From: Lacticaseibacillus rhamnosus
GTDB lineage: Bacteria; Bacillota; Bacilli; Lactobacillales; Lactobacillaceae
NCBI RefSeq assembly: GCF_900636965.1
Contig: NZ_LR134331.1
Location: 1,612,001-1,676,000, forward strand
Reading direction: 5' to 3'
Length of the DNA stretch: 64,000 bases
In this document: positions 39,501 through 48,391 of the stretch, in pieces
Layout: each line of letters opens with the position of its first letter
Numbering within the stretch: position 1 is the stretch's first letter
Translations under genes and position numbers: made by a program
The notes under the pieces: generated by a model
The model's database searches: none
What the model saw: only the letters and a program-made list of their open reading frames with translations
Told to the model about the DNA's origin: nothing

Positions 39501-40089
39501 CGACAATAATATCGTTGATCCGCGCCAGATTGTCGTCATTGTTAGCTAACTCGCGCTCTGCTTTGGTTTTTTGCTGCTTATATTTATAAACGCCAGCGGC
39601 TTCTTCAATGATGCCCCGGCGTTCTTCTGGTTTACTATTAAAAATGGCTTCAACCCGGCCTTGCGAAATAAATGAAAAACTTTCGCGTCCCAAGCCGGAA
39701 TCCATAAACAGATCCACAATGTCTTTCAGGCGCACATCCTGGTTATTTAATAAAAACTCCGAAGTGCCGTCGCGGTATAGTCGCCGCGTCACTGAAACTT
39801 CTGCCGGTTGATTTTTAAGATAACCGTCACTGTTGTCAAAAGTCATTGTGACTGCTGCCCGATTTAAAGCAGGCCGACTATCCGTACCTGCAAAGATAAC
39901 ATCACCCATTCGTTCGCCTCGCAAACTCTTGGCACTCTGTTCACCCAGCGCCCAGCGAATCGCCTCGGTGATGTTACTTTTCCCGCTTCCATTTGGCCCG
40001 ACAATTCCGGTTAAGCCGGAAACAAAATCAATTTCGGTTTTATCTGCAAATGATTTGAAGCCATTAATGATCAAACGCTTTAATTCCAT
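36535..40089 (-). CDS. smc: Chromosome segregation ATPase SMC
   Basis: Condensin-type ATPase. 1184 residues: N-terminal Walker A GPNGSGKSNI near residue 32, long coiled coil, hinge at about 505-660 (LPGVIGAVAELLEVP ... GGSLTGG), second coiled coil rich in Q, A and K, and C-terminal signature LSLLSGGERALTAI with Walker B FSILDEVEASLDDVN. GGAG site. It follows rnc by 19 bases. Confidence 0.98.
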   Translation of the reverse strand: MELKRLIINGFKSFADKTEIDFVSGLTGIVGPNGSGKSNITEAIRWALGEQSAKSLRGERMGDVIFAGTDSRPALNRAAVTMTFDNSDGYLKNQPAEVSVTRRLYRDGTSEFLLNNQDVRLKDIVDLFMDSGLGRESFSFISQGRVEAIFNSKPEERRGIIEEAAGVYKYKQQKTKAERELANNDDNLARINDIIVELKHQVEPLREQASLAKDYQQQSADYHRIHQTLLALEIEQLAAEQEKTQGEAKVTKATIAALTAKVKDLEHQSEQLSAVDHQYEEQLNHLNDQVLSRSMKLENLSGEANLSSERSANAATTLADLKERLAHTQQSLTEANQRLADLAKQAKTAQAKQLELKTQLAQQKQASQDPAAINRQLETVQNHYIDLLKAQADNKNAQAALQKDQQLAASQNAAHDRRIYELSKQAQDQEAKVNILLNQQQQLQTKVDQQQAAAEEAKDKLTQIQKVRTDQQQTYQDEMATYQRARARYETLSELNEDYAGFYNGVRVVLKHKASLPGVIGAVAELLEVPSAYQQAFDLALGSNLQAIVTRDEAAAQRAISLLKQQRAGRATFLPAAVMRPRELPSAVLQLVEGADGFLGTGLQLAQYPADLKAVMANLLGSVLIVDTLPHAIVIANTTHHRYRIVTTAGDILNPGGSLTGGQVKQGRQASPLARNQEARHLKTQLQDLVADLKQKQADLTTLTKQENAAQEAWQTATAQAQALAADLTAITSQHNAQAETLRQAQRQLAAAQQANTAQADLSTKLADLHQAGQKIAKEIADAQAKIEQLKEAAVAAADSSSKQAAAVNGLKTKLAVIANDLQTLHDQQQQWQAQATDAQTQSTELQQRIAHITATAKETAAEKESRTATIASLKKELTQLKADQTKLTQEKAANRGKLSDISARITTTYDQQHQAMATSEQQAVALNRVKLGLDARLNTLAEDYQLTYEAAKAAVAADHAPIPELKSKLKLLKRGIDELGPVNLNAIDQFKEVNERYEFLTKQQDDLLAAKQQLVATMHELDETVKTRFKAMFDQTNSAFEAIFPQMFGGGHAHLSLTNPDDLLTTGIEISAQPPGKKLTRLSLLSGGERALTAIVLLFAILKVRPVPFSILDEVEASLDDVNVNRFGEFLRHYASATQFIVITHRHGTMVAANVLYGVTMQESGVSRIMAVSLDQSQKEATS

Positions 40090-40108
40090 GATGACTCCAT
40101 TCTAAATC

Positions 40109-40804
40109 TCACTTTTTAAGACGGGCCAAAGCCGCCTTAGCTGCAGCTTGTTCCGCTGCTTTTTTGTTCTTGCCAAACCCCGTGCCCAAAACGCGGCCTT
40201 CAACTTCAACATCAACGTGAAATTGACGCTCATGCGCGGGTCCTTTTTCGTCTAACAGGTGATAAACAATCGCGACGTCACCATTTTGCTGCAAAGTTTC
40301 CTGCAAGGCTGTTTTATGATCCTGATCGGCCGAAAACTCACCCGCATCGATTTTAGGGAAAATAATCTGCTTGGCAAACTTAATATTAGCTTCCCGCCCT
40401 TGATCGAGGTACAAGGCGCCGTTAAAAGCTTCAAACAAATCCTCAAGCAGCGTCAACCGTTGTCGGGCACCGGCTTTTTCCTCGCCTTTACCTAATTTAA
40501 TATAACGATCAAAATGAGCTTCTTTTGAAAAAGCGGAAAATGCCGCGGTTTGAACTGCTGCTGCTCGGATTCGGGTCAAGTCGCCTTCCGGTTTATCCGG
40601 AAATTTGCGATATAAATAGTCTGAAACCGTTAATTCGAGCACGGCATCACCTAAAAATTCAAGTCGTTCGTTATCTTTTAGTCCTAATTCTTTATGTTCA
40701 TTGACATACGAAGAATGCGTGAATGCTTCATCCAGTAAGCTGAGATCATGAAACTCAATCCCATAGCGTTGACGCAATTCGCTCACAAACTCTGAGGCAA
40801 CCAT
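40109..40804 (-). CDS. rnc: Ribonuclease III
   Basis: Double-strand RNA endonuclease. 231 residues: RNase III domain with [20 protein letters not shown] (catalytic acidic residues) and [14 protein letters not shown], then a double-strand RNA-binding domain ending in [26 protein letters not shown] site. Confidence 0.98.
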   Translation of the reverse strand: MVASEFVSELRQRYGIEFHDLSLLDEAFTHSSYVNEHKELGLKDNERLEFLGDAVLELTVSDYLYRKFPDKPEGDLTRIRAAAVQTAAFSAFSKEAHFDRYIKLGKGEEKAGARQRLTLLEDLFEAFNGALYLDQGREANIKFAKQIIFPKIDAGEFSADQDHKTALQETLQQNGDVAIVYHLLDEKGPAHERQFHVDVEVEGRVLGTGFGKNKKAAEQAAAKAALARLKK

Positions 40805-40834
40805 GAAGAGCCCTCCTTTTTATCGCACTATCTA

Positions 40835-40840
40835 ATTATA
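40835..40840 (-). promoter_or_regulatory. -10 box of the rnc-smc-ftsY operon
   Basis: Perfect TATAAT on the minus strand about 30 bases before rnc, just behind the oppA terminator; -35 not clear. Confidence 0.5.
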
Positions 40841-40852
40841 CTAGAGCGCACC

Positions 40853-40880
40853 AAAAAAGACACCTGCGATTGCAGATGCC
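40853..40880 (-). terminator. Terminator after oppA
   Basis: GGCATCTGC pairs with GCAGGTGTC around AATC (two G-T pairs) and is followed by TTTTTT on the minus strand. Confidence 0.88.
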
Positions 40881-40905
40881 TTAATGGTTTAACTTTTAAA
40901 CCGAA

Positions 40906-42699
40906 TTACTTTGTTGCACGGCTATTACTTGTAACCGTCATTTTACTCCAGTTCAGGTACTTCGCTGAAGCATAGTCAACACTCGCATTCTTCACACGTT
41001 TATTAACAGGGAAGATTTCCTGACGATAAAGCGTAGGGATGACAAATGCTTCATCGTTAGCATATTTCTGCCATGCCTTCAAAGCCTTAGCACGGTAGGC
41101 AGGATCCATTGCTTTTTGACTATCAATATCATTCAGCAACTTGGTGTTTTTAGCAGAAACGAACCGAGTGTAGTTAAACGGTGCTTTCTGTGAGAACAAG
41201 TCCATTGGTGAAGGATCAGAAGAGAGGCTCCAAGCAGCAGCATAAACATCAATACCCTTGGAATCATTTTGAACCTTGTCATAGAAGGAATTAAACTCGA
41301 TTGGACGACCGGTTGTCAGCTTGACGCGCAGACCGATCTTCTTCCACTGCTGGATATAATCCTGTGCCAATGGTTGCGCCGTTGAACCGCCAGCCATGGT
41401 TGCAAAGTAAATCGTTAACTTCTTGCCTTTAGGATCGGTTCGATAGCCATCTTTGCCCTTCTTATAACCTGCTTTATCCAGCAAGCTATTAGCCTTGTCA
41501 ATGTTCAAATCATAGCCATCGATATCAGCGTGAACATCTTTACCAAAAACAGGTGGGATCAATGTCGTTGCACGAGACCGCGTACCGTTATAGAACTTGG
41601 CCGCGACTTGATCGTTGTTCAACGCATAGCCCATTGCCTGACGAAGACTCTTGTTGGCCATCTTCGAATTTGGATCATAAACGTTTTCGCTCTTCTTATC
41701 ATCCCATTTACCGAGTTTGAAACCAAGGTAATTATAAGCAAGGCTTTGATGACCCAGATTCGTGTAACCACTAATGTTCTTCCAGTCACTATAACTGTCG
41801 GAAGGCATGCCATAAACGATATCATACTTGTGGTTCTTTAAAGCTGAGGTGATTGAAGCAGATGAAACATTTTCAAATGTAATCTTTGAAAGACTCGGCT
41901 TGCCCTTCCAATAGTATTGGTTCGGTGTGTATTCAACGCTTTGTCCAGCGACAACTTTACTGATCTTATAAGGACCAAAGAACAATGGTTGTTTACGAAC
42001 CTTATCACTGGATTCCAGTTTGTCAAACGCAACATCATGTAAGTAATGATATGGCGCAGCACTTTCAAGGAAGTACCCGTTCCCAGAAGTGTTAAATGAC
42101 GGCTTCATCTGCTTAAAGTGAATCACCATGGTATTACCATTATCACCCTTAGGCATCGTTAAACCAGAAATAGTATCCGCTTTGCCGTCATGATACTCGG
42201 TCAACCCCTCAATATTCTGAAGCGACTCGGTGTACCGCTGACTCTTAGTCGCTTTGTTAGCCATGATTTCATAAGCATAAACCAAATCACGGGCAACAAC
42301 CGGCTGACCATCCGACCACTTAACATTTGGTTTGATAGTCACCGTGATTGTTTTCGCACTGTTATCTTGCTTGAGAGTCGCAGCACCCTGATTGTTAAAC
42401 TTAAAGGTACTGTTGGTGCCAAACAAAGACTCAGCTGCAGGTGTCATGTAATCATAATCGTATTGATCAGTGTACAACTCTTCGTTAAAGACCCCCTTAA
42501 ATGGAGAGTCATTGACGACAGCCACATTGACATTACCGCCTTTGATTGCCTTTGCAGTGTTATTATAAGAAACTGGGAACTTCACACTCTTATTAGCTGT
42601 ACTTGAGCTGGAGTTCGAGCTCTTATTGCCACAGGCTACCAAGGTGATTGATAAAGCGGTAGCGAGCGTGATCATTCCGAGCACAGAACGCTTTTTCAT
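40906..42699 (-). CDS. oppA: Oligopeptide ABC transporter, substrate-binding lipoprotein OppA
   Basis: Family 5 extracellular solute-binding protein. 597 residues. The ATG at 42699 follows GGAAGGGGG and starts a lipoprotein signal: MKKR, hydrophobic stretch, lipobox LVAC with the cysteine at residue 23, then an S/N-rich linker. The frame is open further up to 42753 but without ribosome site. Family features such as WSDGQPVVARDLVYAYEIM and the RQAMGYALNNDQVA segment are seen. Last gene of the opp cluster with its own promoter and terminator. Peptide import by homology. Confidence 0.94.
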   Translation of the reverse strand: MKKRSVLGMITLATALSITLVACGNKSSNSSSSTANKSVKFPVSYNNTAKAIKGGNVNVAVVNDSPFKGVFNEELYTDQYDYDYMTPAAESLFGTNSTFKFNNQGAATLKQDNSAKTITVTIKPNVKWSDGQPVVARDLVYAYEIMANKATKSQRYTESLQNIEGLTEYHDGKADTISGLTMPKGDNGNTMVIHFKQMKPSFNTSGNGYFLESAAPYHYLHDVAFDKLESSDKVRKQPLFFGPYKISKVVAGQSVEYTPNQYYWKGKPSLSKITFENVSSASITSALKNHKYDIVYGMPSDSYSDWKNISGYTNLGHQSLAYNYLGFKLGKWDDKKSENVYDPNSKMANKSLRQAMGYALNNDQVAAKFYNGTRSRATTLIPPVFGKDVHADIDGYDLNIDKANSLLDKAGYKKGKDGYRTDPKGKKLTIYFATMAGGSTAQPLAQDYIQQWKKIGLRVKLTTGRPIEFNSFYDKVQNDSKGIDVYAAAWSLSSDPSPMDLFSQKAPFNYTRFVSAKNTKLLNDIDSQKAMDPAYRAKALKAWQKYANDEAFVIPTLYRQEIFPVNKRVKNASVDYASAKYLNWSKMTVTSNSRATK

Positions 42700-42762
42700 A
42701 CTTTTTCCCCCTTCCGCGTCGTCATCGCGATATGTAGCGAAGCAACGCTTCATGTGAGTTAA

Positions 42763-42792
42763 ATGATAGCATAATTAGAACAAAATAACCAA
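42763..42792 (-). promoter_or_regulatory. Candidate oppA promoter
   Basis: TATGC-TATCAT (-10 at 42763-42768, extended) with TTGGTT 18 bases further up. It lies between the oppC terminator and oppA, which would allow extra binding protein to be made. Confidence 0.55.
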
Positions 42793-42823
42793 TGTTTCGT
42801 CATATTTTTTACATTTTTTCTTC

Positions 42824-42860
42824 AAAAAAAAGAGCCACTCTGATTTCTCTGAGTAGCTCT
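42824..42860 (-). terminator. Terminator after oppC
   Basis: AGAGCTACTC pairs with GAGTGGCTCT (one G-T pair), followed by a run of T on the minus strand. It separates oppDFBC from oppA. Confidence 0.85.
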
Positions 42861-42888
42861 TCATTATTTTCAGGAAATTGTCAATGTT

Positions 42889-43800
42889 TCAACCACGCCG
42901 TTGCCGCGAATCGGCTGCCCGTCGCATCGCTTGACCGACAAAATTAATTGATAACGACAAAGTTAACAGAACCAATACTGCTGGAAACCAAACCCACCAG
43001 CGATTAAAAATCAAATCCGGGTTTGACGCGTATCCAATCAGTGTCCCTAAACTAGGAGTTTCCATGGGCAAACCAAAGCCCAAGAAAGACAACGCCGTTT
43101 CGATCCCGATGGAACTGGCAATTGTCAGCGTCAAGTCCGTAATAATCAAAGAACTGATATTTGGCAAGACACCGGTAAACATAATTTTAAGATTCGATGT
43201 CCCTGACGTTTTTGACGCCATAACATATTCACTTCGCGCTTCAGACAACACTAGTGACCGCATTAATCGCGTTGTCGTCATCCAATAAAAGGCCGCCATG
43301 ATGAGAATAATGGTGATGACGTTGTATTGCGGAATAATAGTAACCAAAACAATGATGACCAATAAAGATGGAATGATCATCATAAAGTCAACAAACCGCA
43401 TGATGACAGCATCAACCAGGCCGCCAAAGTACCCGGAGATTGTTCCCAGCACAACCCCGACAAACTCAATAATCAAAGCAACCGAAATCCCGATGGTAAT
43501 CGAGTTACGGGCAGCGAAGAAAAGATATTTGAACATATCGCGTCCGCCTTCATCGGTACCGAGAATATAGCCGCCTGTCCCCGGAGCCATGTACCGATCC
43601 AAAATGTTGACCTCAGTAGCGCCACCAACATTAAAGAGCATCGAGCCAATAAACGCAGCAAGTATAATCGTTACAGCGAGAAAAAGCGAAACCACAGCAA
43701 CTTTATCTTTTCGGAATTCATTCAGAATCACCTTGAAGTTAGAAGGTGATTGTTCAATTTTGGTGGTATCTGTCGCCACCTCATTCGCATTATTTTGCAT
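42889..43800 (-). CDS. oppC: Oligopeptide ABC transporter permease OppC
   Basis: 303 residues from the ATG at 43800 (AAGGTGGGG site); an upstream in-frame start at 43824 would overlap oppB. N-terminal soluble part of about 35 residues, six membrane helices, and the permease EAA loop with SEARSEYVMASKTSGTSNLK, then LSFLGFGLPMETPSLGTLIG. Works with OppB. Confidence 0.95.
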   Translation of the reverse strand: MQNNANEVATDTTKIEQSPSNFKVILNEFRKDKVAVVSLFLAVTIILAAFIGSMLFNVGGATEVNILDRYMAPGTGGYILGTDEGGRDMFKYLFFAARNSITIGISVALIIEFVGVVLGTISGYFGGLVDAVIMRFVDFMMIIPSLLVIIVLVTIIPQYNVITIILIMAAFYWMTTTRLMRSLVLSEARSEYVMASKTSGTSNLKIMFTGVLPNISSLIITDLTLTIASSIGIETALSFLGFGLPMETPSLGTLIGYASNPDLIFNRWWVWFPAVLVLLTLSLSINFVGQAMRRAADSRQRRG

Positions 43801-43816
43801 AAGCTTTCCCCACCTT

Positions 43817-44779
43817 CTATTCAATCCGAATCCGCGGATCCACGATACTCATGATGATATCAGATAACAAATTACCAAGTAACGTCAAGAATCCGAATAG
43901 CAACACTAACGATATAACGACCGGATAGTCACGGCTGGTCATAGATGATACAAAAAGCTGTCCCATTCCCGGATAACTAAAGACCGTTTCCAAAATAACC
44001 GACCCGCCAAGTAACATCGTGATTTGGTTACCCATAAACGCCGCAATCGGCAATAAGGAATTACGCAAAATATGTTTATTGAAGATAACGCGGTCTGGAA
44101 CCCCTTTTGATCTTGCGGTTCGAACAAAATCCTGATGGGTGTTATCAATAACGCCGGTCCGCAGATACTGAATCGTACTCGATGTCGTGATAATCCCGGA
44201 AACCAGCGCAGGTAAAATCATATGATATATCCGATCCCAGACATAGCCCAAAGTACCGGGATTATAAGTGGACGACACGCTACCACCGGTCGGGAACCAC
44301 TGAAGGAAGAACCCGAAGAAAATAAGGCCCAAAAGATAGAAAACAAACGGCGGAACCGCCATCAAGATGAAGGAAGCAATCGAGATAGCAGAGTCGCGTT
44401 TGCTTCCTTCATAACGACCTGCAATCACGCCTGCAGGGATTGCAATGACGTATAGAATGACGGTTGATAACAAAGCCAGCCAAAACGTGTTCGCCGCACG
44501 TTCGCCGATCAAACCAGTCACCGAACGTTTGTAAACAAAACTTTGACCTAAATCACCATGGAACATATTACCGATCCACTTCACATACTGAATGTACCAT
44601 GGATCATTTAATCCATACTGTTGCCGTAATGCCGCCATCTGAGCAGCACTTTGTCCTTGCGAAAAATTACCTGCCAATGGATCGCCCGGCATCATTTTGG
44701 ATAGGACAAAGACTAACACACTCAGTAAAATCAACTGCGGGATCATGATTAAGATCCGGCGTAGAATTGTTTTCCACAT
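43817..44779 (-). CDS. oppB: Oligopeptide ABC transporter permease OppB
   Basis: 320 residues, six membrane helices. N-terminal LVFVLSKMMPGDPLAGNF and the QYGLNDPWYIQYVKW region; EAA loop with TARSKGVPDRVIFNKHILRN; ETVFSYPGMGQLFVSS is the family signature. Its ATG overlaps the last base of the oppF stop codon. Confidence 0.95.
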   Translation of the reverse strand: MWKTILRRILIMIPQLILLSVLVFVLSKMMPGDPLAGNFSQGQSAAQMAALRQQYGLNDPWYIQYVKWIGNMFHGDLGQSFVYKRSVTGLIGERAANTFWLALLSTVILYVIAIPAGVIAGRYEGSKRDSAISIASFILMAVPPFVFYLLGLIFFGFFLQWFPTGGSVSSTYNPGTLGYVWDRIYHMILPALVSGIITTSSTIQYLRTGVIDNTHQDFVRTARSKGVPDRVIFNKHILRNSLLPIAAFMGNQITMLLGGSVILETVFSYPGMGQLFVSSMTSRDYPVVISLVLLFGFLTLLGNLLSDIIMSIVDPRIRIE

Positions 44780-45732
44780 TAATCATGCACTCCCTTCATG
44801 GATGAATCTGGCAGCGCAACGTAATGTGTATCGGAAATCTTCTGGAGATCCAAAACGCGGCCTTCTTTGGAATAATATTTAGATTCTTCTTCTTTGAAAA
44901 TGCGTTCCACTTCCCGGCGATGTTCCTTGTTTTGCGCACGATCATCAGGATTAACATCCGGAATGGCTGACAAAAGACGCTTGGTATAAATATGTTGCGG
45001 GTGCTGATAAATGTCTTCCCGAGTACCGATTTCGACAAAGCGACCACGATGCATAATCGCCATCTTCTTACACATATGCTTAACAACGCCTAAGTCATGG
45101 GAAATGAACAAGTAAGAAATATTATATTCTTCCTGAATCCGCTTCATGAAGTTGAGAACTTGAGCTTGAACCGACAAATCTAGCGCTGATACCGGTTCAT
45201 CGGCAATAATCAGCTTAGGATTCGTTGCCATCGCCCGAGCAACACCGATTCGTTGCCGCTGTCCACCAGAAAACTCATGAGGGTATTTATACAATGCATC
45301 GCTTGGCATGCCGACAATATCAAGTAGTTCCTGAACCCGATGCCGTTCCTCATCTTTAGTCAAATTCTGGAAATTACGAATCGGCTCGGCGATAATGTCC
45401 TCAATTCGTTTGCGCGGATTTAAACTAGACAAGGAGTCCTGAAAAATCATCTGCACGTCTTTATTATATTGCAGCCGTTTTCGCACGCTGCGTTTGGTAA
45501 TATCTTCACCTTTGTAGATAATCGATCCGGAAGTAACCGGTTCAAGCCCGACAATCGCTTTACCAGTGGTTGACTTACCCGAGCCCGATTCGCCGATTAA
45601 GCCATATGTTTCGCCTTGCTCAATATCGAAATTGATACCATCAACGGCTAACACATGATCAGTTACACGATTAAAAAAACCCGAACGGATCGGATAGTGG
45701 ATTTTTAAATTTTTTACCTCAATCATTGCCAT
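44779..45732 (-). CDS. oppF: Oligopeptide ABC transporter ATPase OppF
   Basis: 317 residues. Walker A GESGSGKSTTGKA, signature FSGGQRQRIGVARAMA, Walker B LIIADEPVSALD, and the C-terminal oligopeptide-transporter extension HIYTKRLLSAIPDVNPDD. The ATG at 45732 has GGTGAG five bases upstream, 2 bases behind oppD. OppD/OppF naming follows gene order and text similarity. Confidence 0.93.
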   Translation of the reverse strand: MAMIEVKNLKIHYPIRSGFFNRVTDHVLAVDGINFDIEQGETYGLIGESGSGKSTTGKAIVGLEPVTSGSIIYKGEDITKRSVRKRLQYNKDVQMIFQDSLSSLNPRKRIEDIIAEPIRNFQNLTKDEERHRVQELLDIVGMPSDALYKYPHEFSGGQRQRIGVARAMATNPKLIIADEPVSALDLSVQAQVLNFMKRIQEEYNISYLFISHDLGVVKHMCKKMAIMHRGRFVEIGTREDIYQHPQHIYTKRLLSAIPDVNPDDRAQNKEHRREVERIFKEEESKYYSKEGRVLDLQKISDTHYVALPDSSMKGVHD

Positions 45733-45734
45733 TA

Positions 45735-46757
45735 TTACTCACCTTTTCCAGCCGCTTGTTTGTCATCCGGGAAATAGAAGTCCTTGTAGCAAGTACACTG
45801 AACAAAATGATCCGGTGCGACTTCATGCATGGTCGGATGTTCTTCGTGTGCCGATTCCGGAATCCATGGAATTCGAGGAGCAAAGCGGCATCCTTCCATC
45901 TGCATATTCTTCAGTGACGGCACCACGCCTTGGATCACGTGCAATTCGTCATCATCAGAATCCGCTTGAGGCATGGAGCGCAAAAGACTGCGCGTATACG
46001 GGTGAGTCGGGTGCTTGAAAACATCCATCACCGAGCCGCTTTCGACAATCTGCCCGGCATACATCACGGCAACTCGATCAGCCGTTTCTGCCACCACACC
46101 TAAATCATGGGTAATTAAAATAATGCCTGAATGCATTTCCCGCTGAATATCTTCAAGCAGATCAAGAATTTGAGCCTGAATCGTCACGTCCAATGCGGTG
46201 GTTGGTTCATCAGCAATGATAATCGGCGGCTTGCAGGCAATCGCAATTGCAATGACAATCCGCTGACGCATCCCGCCGGACAGTTCATGCGGATAGGAGC
46301 GTGCTGTCCGCTCCGGATTAGGAATGCCGACTTGACTCAGCAATTCCAAAACCCGTTGTTCGCGTTGTTCCTTGTTCATCTTGGTGTGGTAGACAAGCGT
46401 CTCTTCAATCTGCTCGCCAATACGCATCAATGGGTTCAAAGCAGCCAAGGGATCCTGGAAAATCATGCCAATATCTTTACCACGAATTCGATCAAAAAGC
46501 GTTTCGTTTAAGCCAACTAGGTTTAGGTTATTGTACAAAATATCACCAGTGACCTTTGTGTTACGTGGATCATGCAGGCCAATGATACTGGTTGCCAAGG
46601 TACTCTTACCAGAACCCGACTCACCTACGATCGCCAAAATCTCATCTTTTCGTAACGTGATGCTGACATCATCGACAGCATCGTAAAAAGCATCTCCAAG
46701 TCTGAATCCGGTGTGCAAATGTTGCACATCCAATAATAAGTCTTCAGGTTTATCCAA
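45735..46757 (-). CDS. oppD: Oligopeptide ABC transporter ATPase OppD
   Basis: 340 residues from a TTG at 46757 preceded by AAAGGAGGAG; the ATG-like frame extension to 46787 has no ribosome site. Walker A GESGSGKSTLATS, signature LSGGMRQRIVIAIAIA, Walker B IIIADEPTTALD. The C-terminus has HPYTRSLLRSMPQ and three cysteines (GCRFAPRIPW ... CTCYKDF), a region that binds a 4Fe-4S cluster in some homologues. First gene of oppDFBCA. Confidence 0.94.
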   Translation of the reverse strand: MDKPEDLLLDVQHLHTGFRLGDAFYDAVDDVSITLRKDEILAIVGESGSGKSTLATSIIGLHDPRNTKVTGDILYNNLNLVGLNETLFDRIRGKDIGMIFQDPLAALNPLMRIGEQIEETLVYHTKMNKEQREQRVLELLSQVGIPNPERTARSYPHELSGGMRQRIVIAIAIACKPPIIIADEPTTALDVTIQAQILDLLEDIQREMHSGIILITHDLGVVAETADRVAVMYAGQIVESGSVMDVFKHPTHPYTRSLLRSMPQADSDDDELHVIQGVVPSLKNMQMEGCRFAPRIPWIPESAHEEHPTMHEVAPDHFVQCTCYKDFYFPDDKQAAGKGE

Positions 46758-46826
46758 GCGAACTCCTCCTTTGCGCCCTAAACGCAAGATTAAAACAAGA
46801 TGAGATTTTCGAAATAATTGTCTCTA

Positions 46827-46843
46827 AGTATAAAGAAATTATA
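46827..46843 (-). promoter_or_regulatory. Candidate -10 boxes of the opp operon
   Basis: TATAAT (46838-46843) and TATACT (46827-46832) both lie about 70-85 bases before oppD on the minus strand. -35 boxes are weak (TTGCAT at 18 bases from the second). The next 170 bases up to acpP show nothing else that I can name. Confidence 0.4.
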
Positions 46844-47012
46844 GTAGTTATGCAAGCGAAAATTGCGTTCCTGCGCGATTTATCCGTGAATTCTCCCGAA
46901 AAGCCCCTTCATGTTTTGCTTACAAGAACATGCTTGCTTGACGAAAAGAAAAAAGGCTTAGAAGTCATTTTAAAGGCTCATTTTGCAGTTTTGGAACGCC
47001 TTCAGGCAAAAT

Positions 47013-47040
47013 AAAAAAGCCGCCATGAATGACAGCTCTT
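47013..47040 (-). terminator. Terminator after acpP
   Basis: AGCTGTC pairs with GGCGGCT (G-T pairs included) around ATTCAT, then TTTTTT on the minus strand. Confidence 0.75.
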
Positions 47041-47046
47041 TGTACA

Positions 47047-47289
47047 TTATTTTTGATGCGCCTTGATATAATCGACGGCATCTTGAACTGTCTTGATATT
47101 TTCTGCATCGTCATCCGGAATTTCTGAACCAAAGGCATCCTCTAGTTCCAAAACGAATTCCACAATGTCAATCGAATCTGCATCAAGATCTTCTTTAAAG
47201 TTCAAACTCGGGCTGATCTTATCAGGACTTAGTTGAAAGTGATCCTGAATCAAGCCGGCAATCTTTTGATAAATTTCGTCTTCACTCAT
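47047..47289 (-). CDS. acpP: Acyl carrier protein
   Basis: 80 residues from the ATG at 47289 with GGAGG upstream. The phosphopantetheine serine is Ser39 in DADSIDIVEFVLELEDAFG (DSI instead of the common DSL). Acidic helical protein. Directly behind plsX; the fabD and fabG genes that often separate the two are not here. It could serve phospholipid synthesis mainly, if a second ACP lies in a fab cluster elsewhere. Confidence 0.95.
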   Translation of the reverse strand: MSEDEIYQKIAGLIQDHFQLSPDKISPSLNFKEDLDADSIDIVEFVLELEDAFGSEIPDDDAENIKTVQDAVDYIKAHQK

Positions 47290-47342
47290 ACTGCTCCTCC
47301 ATTCATCTGCCAATTCAGTTTACTTGTTTGCTCAAAGAATGT

Positions 47343-48368
47343 CTACGCTTTCTCAGTAGTTTTCGCTTCGACAATTTCCGGGTGGGCATCAAAGTAATCG
47401 GCAAGTTTAGCAACGGTGCCGTTTTTAACCATCGTTGCTGTTTGCAATAACGTGTAGTAGACGGTGTCGGCATCAGCAGCGCCATGGGCTTTAATTAAGG
47501 GTGCTTTGAGACCCAGCAAAACTGCCCCTCCATATGACGAAATATCAAATGTTTTGGCCATGGATTTCAGATTGTTTTTCAGGAACAAACCGCCTAATTT
47601 GCCGGAAACGCCGCCGTCATAAATCGCGCCCTTTAGCATATGCATGACCGTGCGTACGGTGCCTTCGATCGCTTTTAAGGTCGCATTTCCAGTAAAGCCA
47701 TCGGTCACCACCACGTCAGCCGGGCCGTTCAAAATGTTACTGGATTCAACATTCCCGACAAAGTTAATCCCCGGAGCGGCGGCCAAAAGATCATGCGCCT
47801 CCTGATGCAACTTATCGCCTTTGTTTGCCTCCGTACCGTTATTGAGCAGGCCAACGCGCGGATTGGCCACGCCCCGCACGTCTTTGGCATAGTAGCTACC
47901 CATAATGGCATATTGCAATAGATGATACGGACGGTTTTCGGCATTGGCGCCAACATCGAGCATGACAAAGCCTTTTCCATCGACTGTCGGCAGCGTTGGC
48001 AGCAAGCCCGGACGTTCAATGGCGCGGATTCGACCGATGATAAACAGTCCGGCTGCAAGCAGCGCCCCGGTGGATCCGAGCGAAACCATCGCCGCTGCTT
48101 CACCTTGTTTGACTGCCTGAGCTGCCAGCACCATCGAGGCTTGTTTCTTTCGGCGAATGGCGCGCACCGGTTCATCATCACTATTGATTTTTTCGGCAGT
48201 GTGAATAATCGTTAGCCGATCTTGATTGTGAATCAGCGGCTTAATCTTAGCTTCATCACCGTAAAGCAGGAATTCTAAATTGGCATCATGGTCACGCGCT
48301 TTTTCAACGCCGGCAATCACAACTTCGGGGGCATGATCGCCGCCCATTGCATCTACTGCAATTTTCAT
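47343..48368 (-). CDS. plsX: Phosphate acyltransferase PlsX
   Basis: Makes acyl-phosphate from acyl-ACP for the PlsX/PlsY route to phospholipids. 341 residues. N-terminal [20 protein letters not shown], central [20 protein letters not shown] and [17 protein letters not shown] are typical. AAAGGA site at longer than usual distance. Between recG and acpP. Confidence 0.97.
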   Translation of the reverse strand: MKIAVDAMGGDHAPEVVIAGVEKARDHDANLEFLLYGDEAKIKPLIHNQDRLTIIHTAEKINSDDEPVRAIRRKKQASMVLAAQAVKQGEAAAMVSLGSTGALLAAGLFIIGRIRAIERPGLLPTLPTVDGKGFVMLDVGANAENRPYHLLQYAIMGSYYAKDVRGVANPRVGLLNNGTEANKGDKLHQEAHDLLAAAPGINFVGNVESSNILNGPADVVVTDGFTGNATLKAIEGTVRTVMHMLKGAIYDGGVSGKLGGLFLKNNLKSMAKTFDISSYGGAVLLGLKAPLIKAHGAADADTVYYTLLQTATMVKNGTVAKLADYFDAHPEIVEAKTTEKA

Positions 48369-48391
48369 GGAGTTTATCGGTCCTTTCGAGT

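Noticed and set aside
42700-42753. Longer OppA start at 42753
   Set aside because: It would put 18 polar residues before the lipoprotein signal and has no ribosome site; the ATG at 42699 has a strong one.
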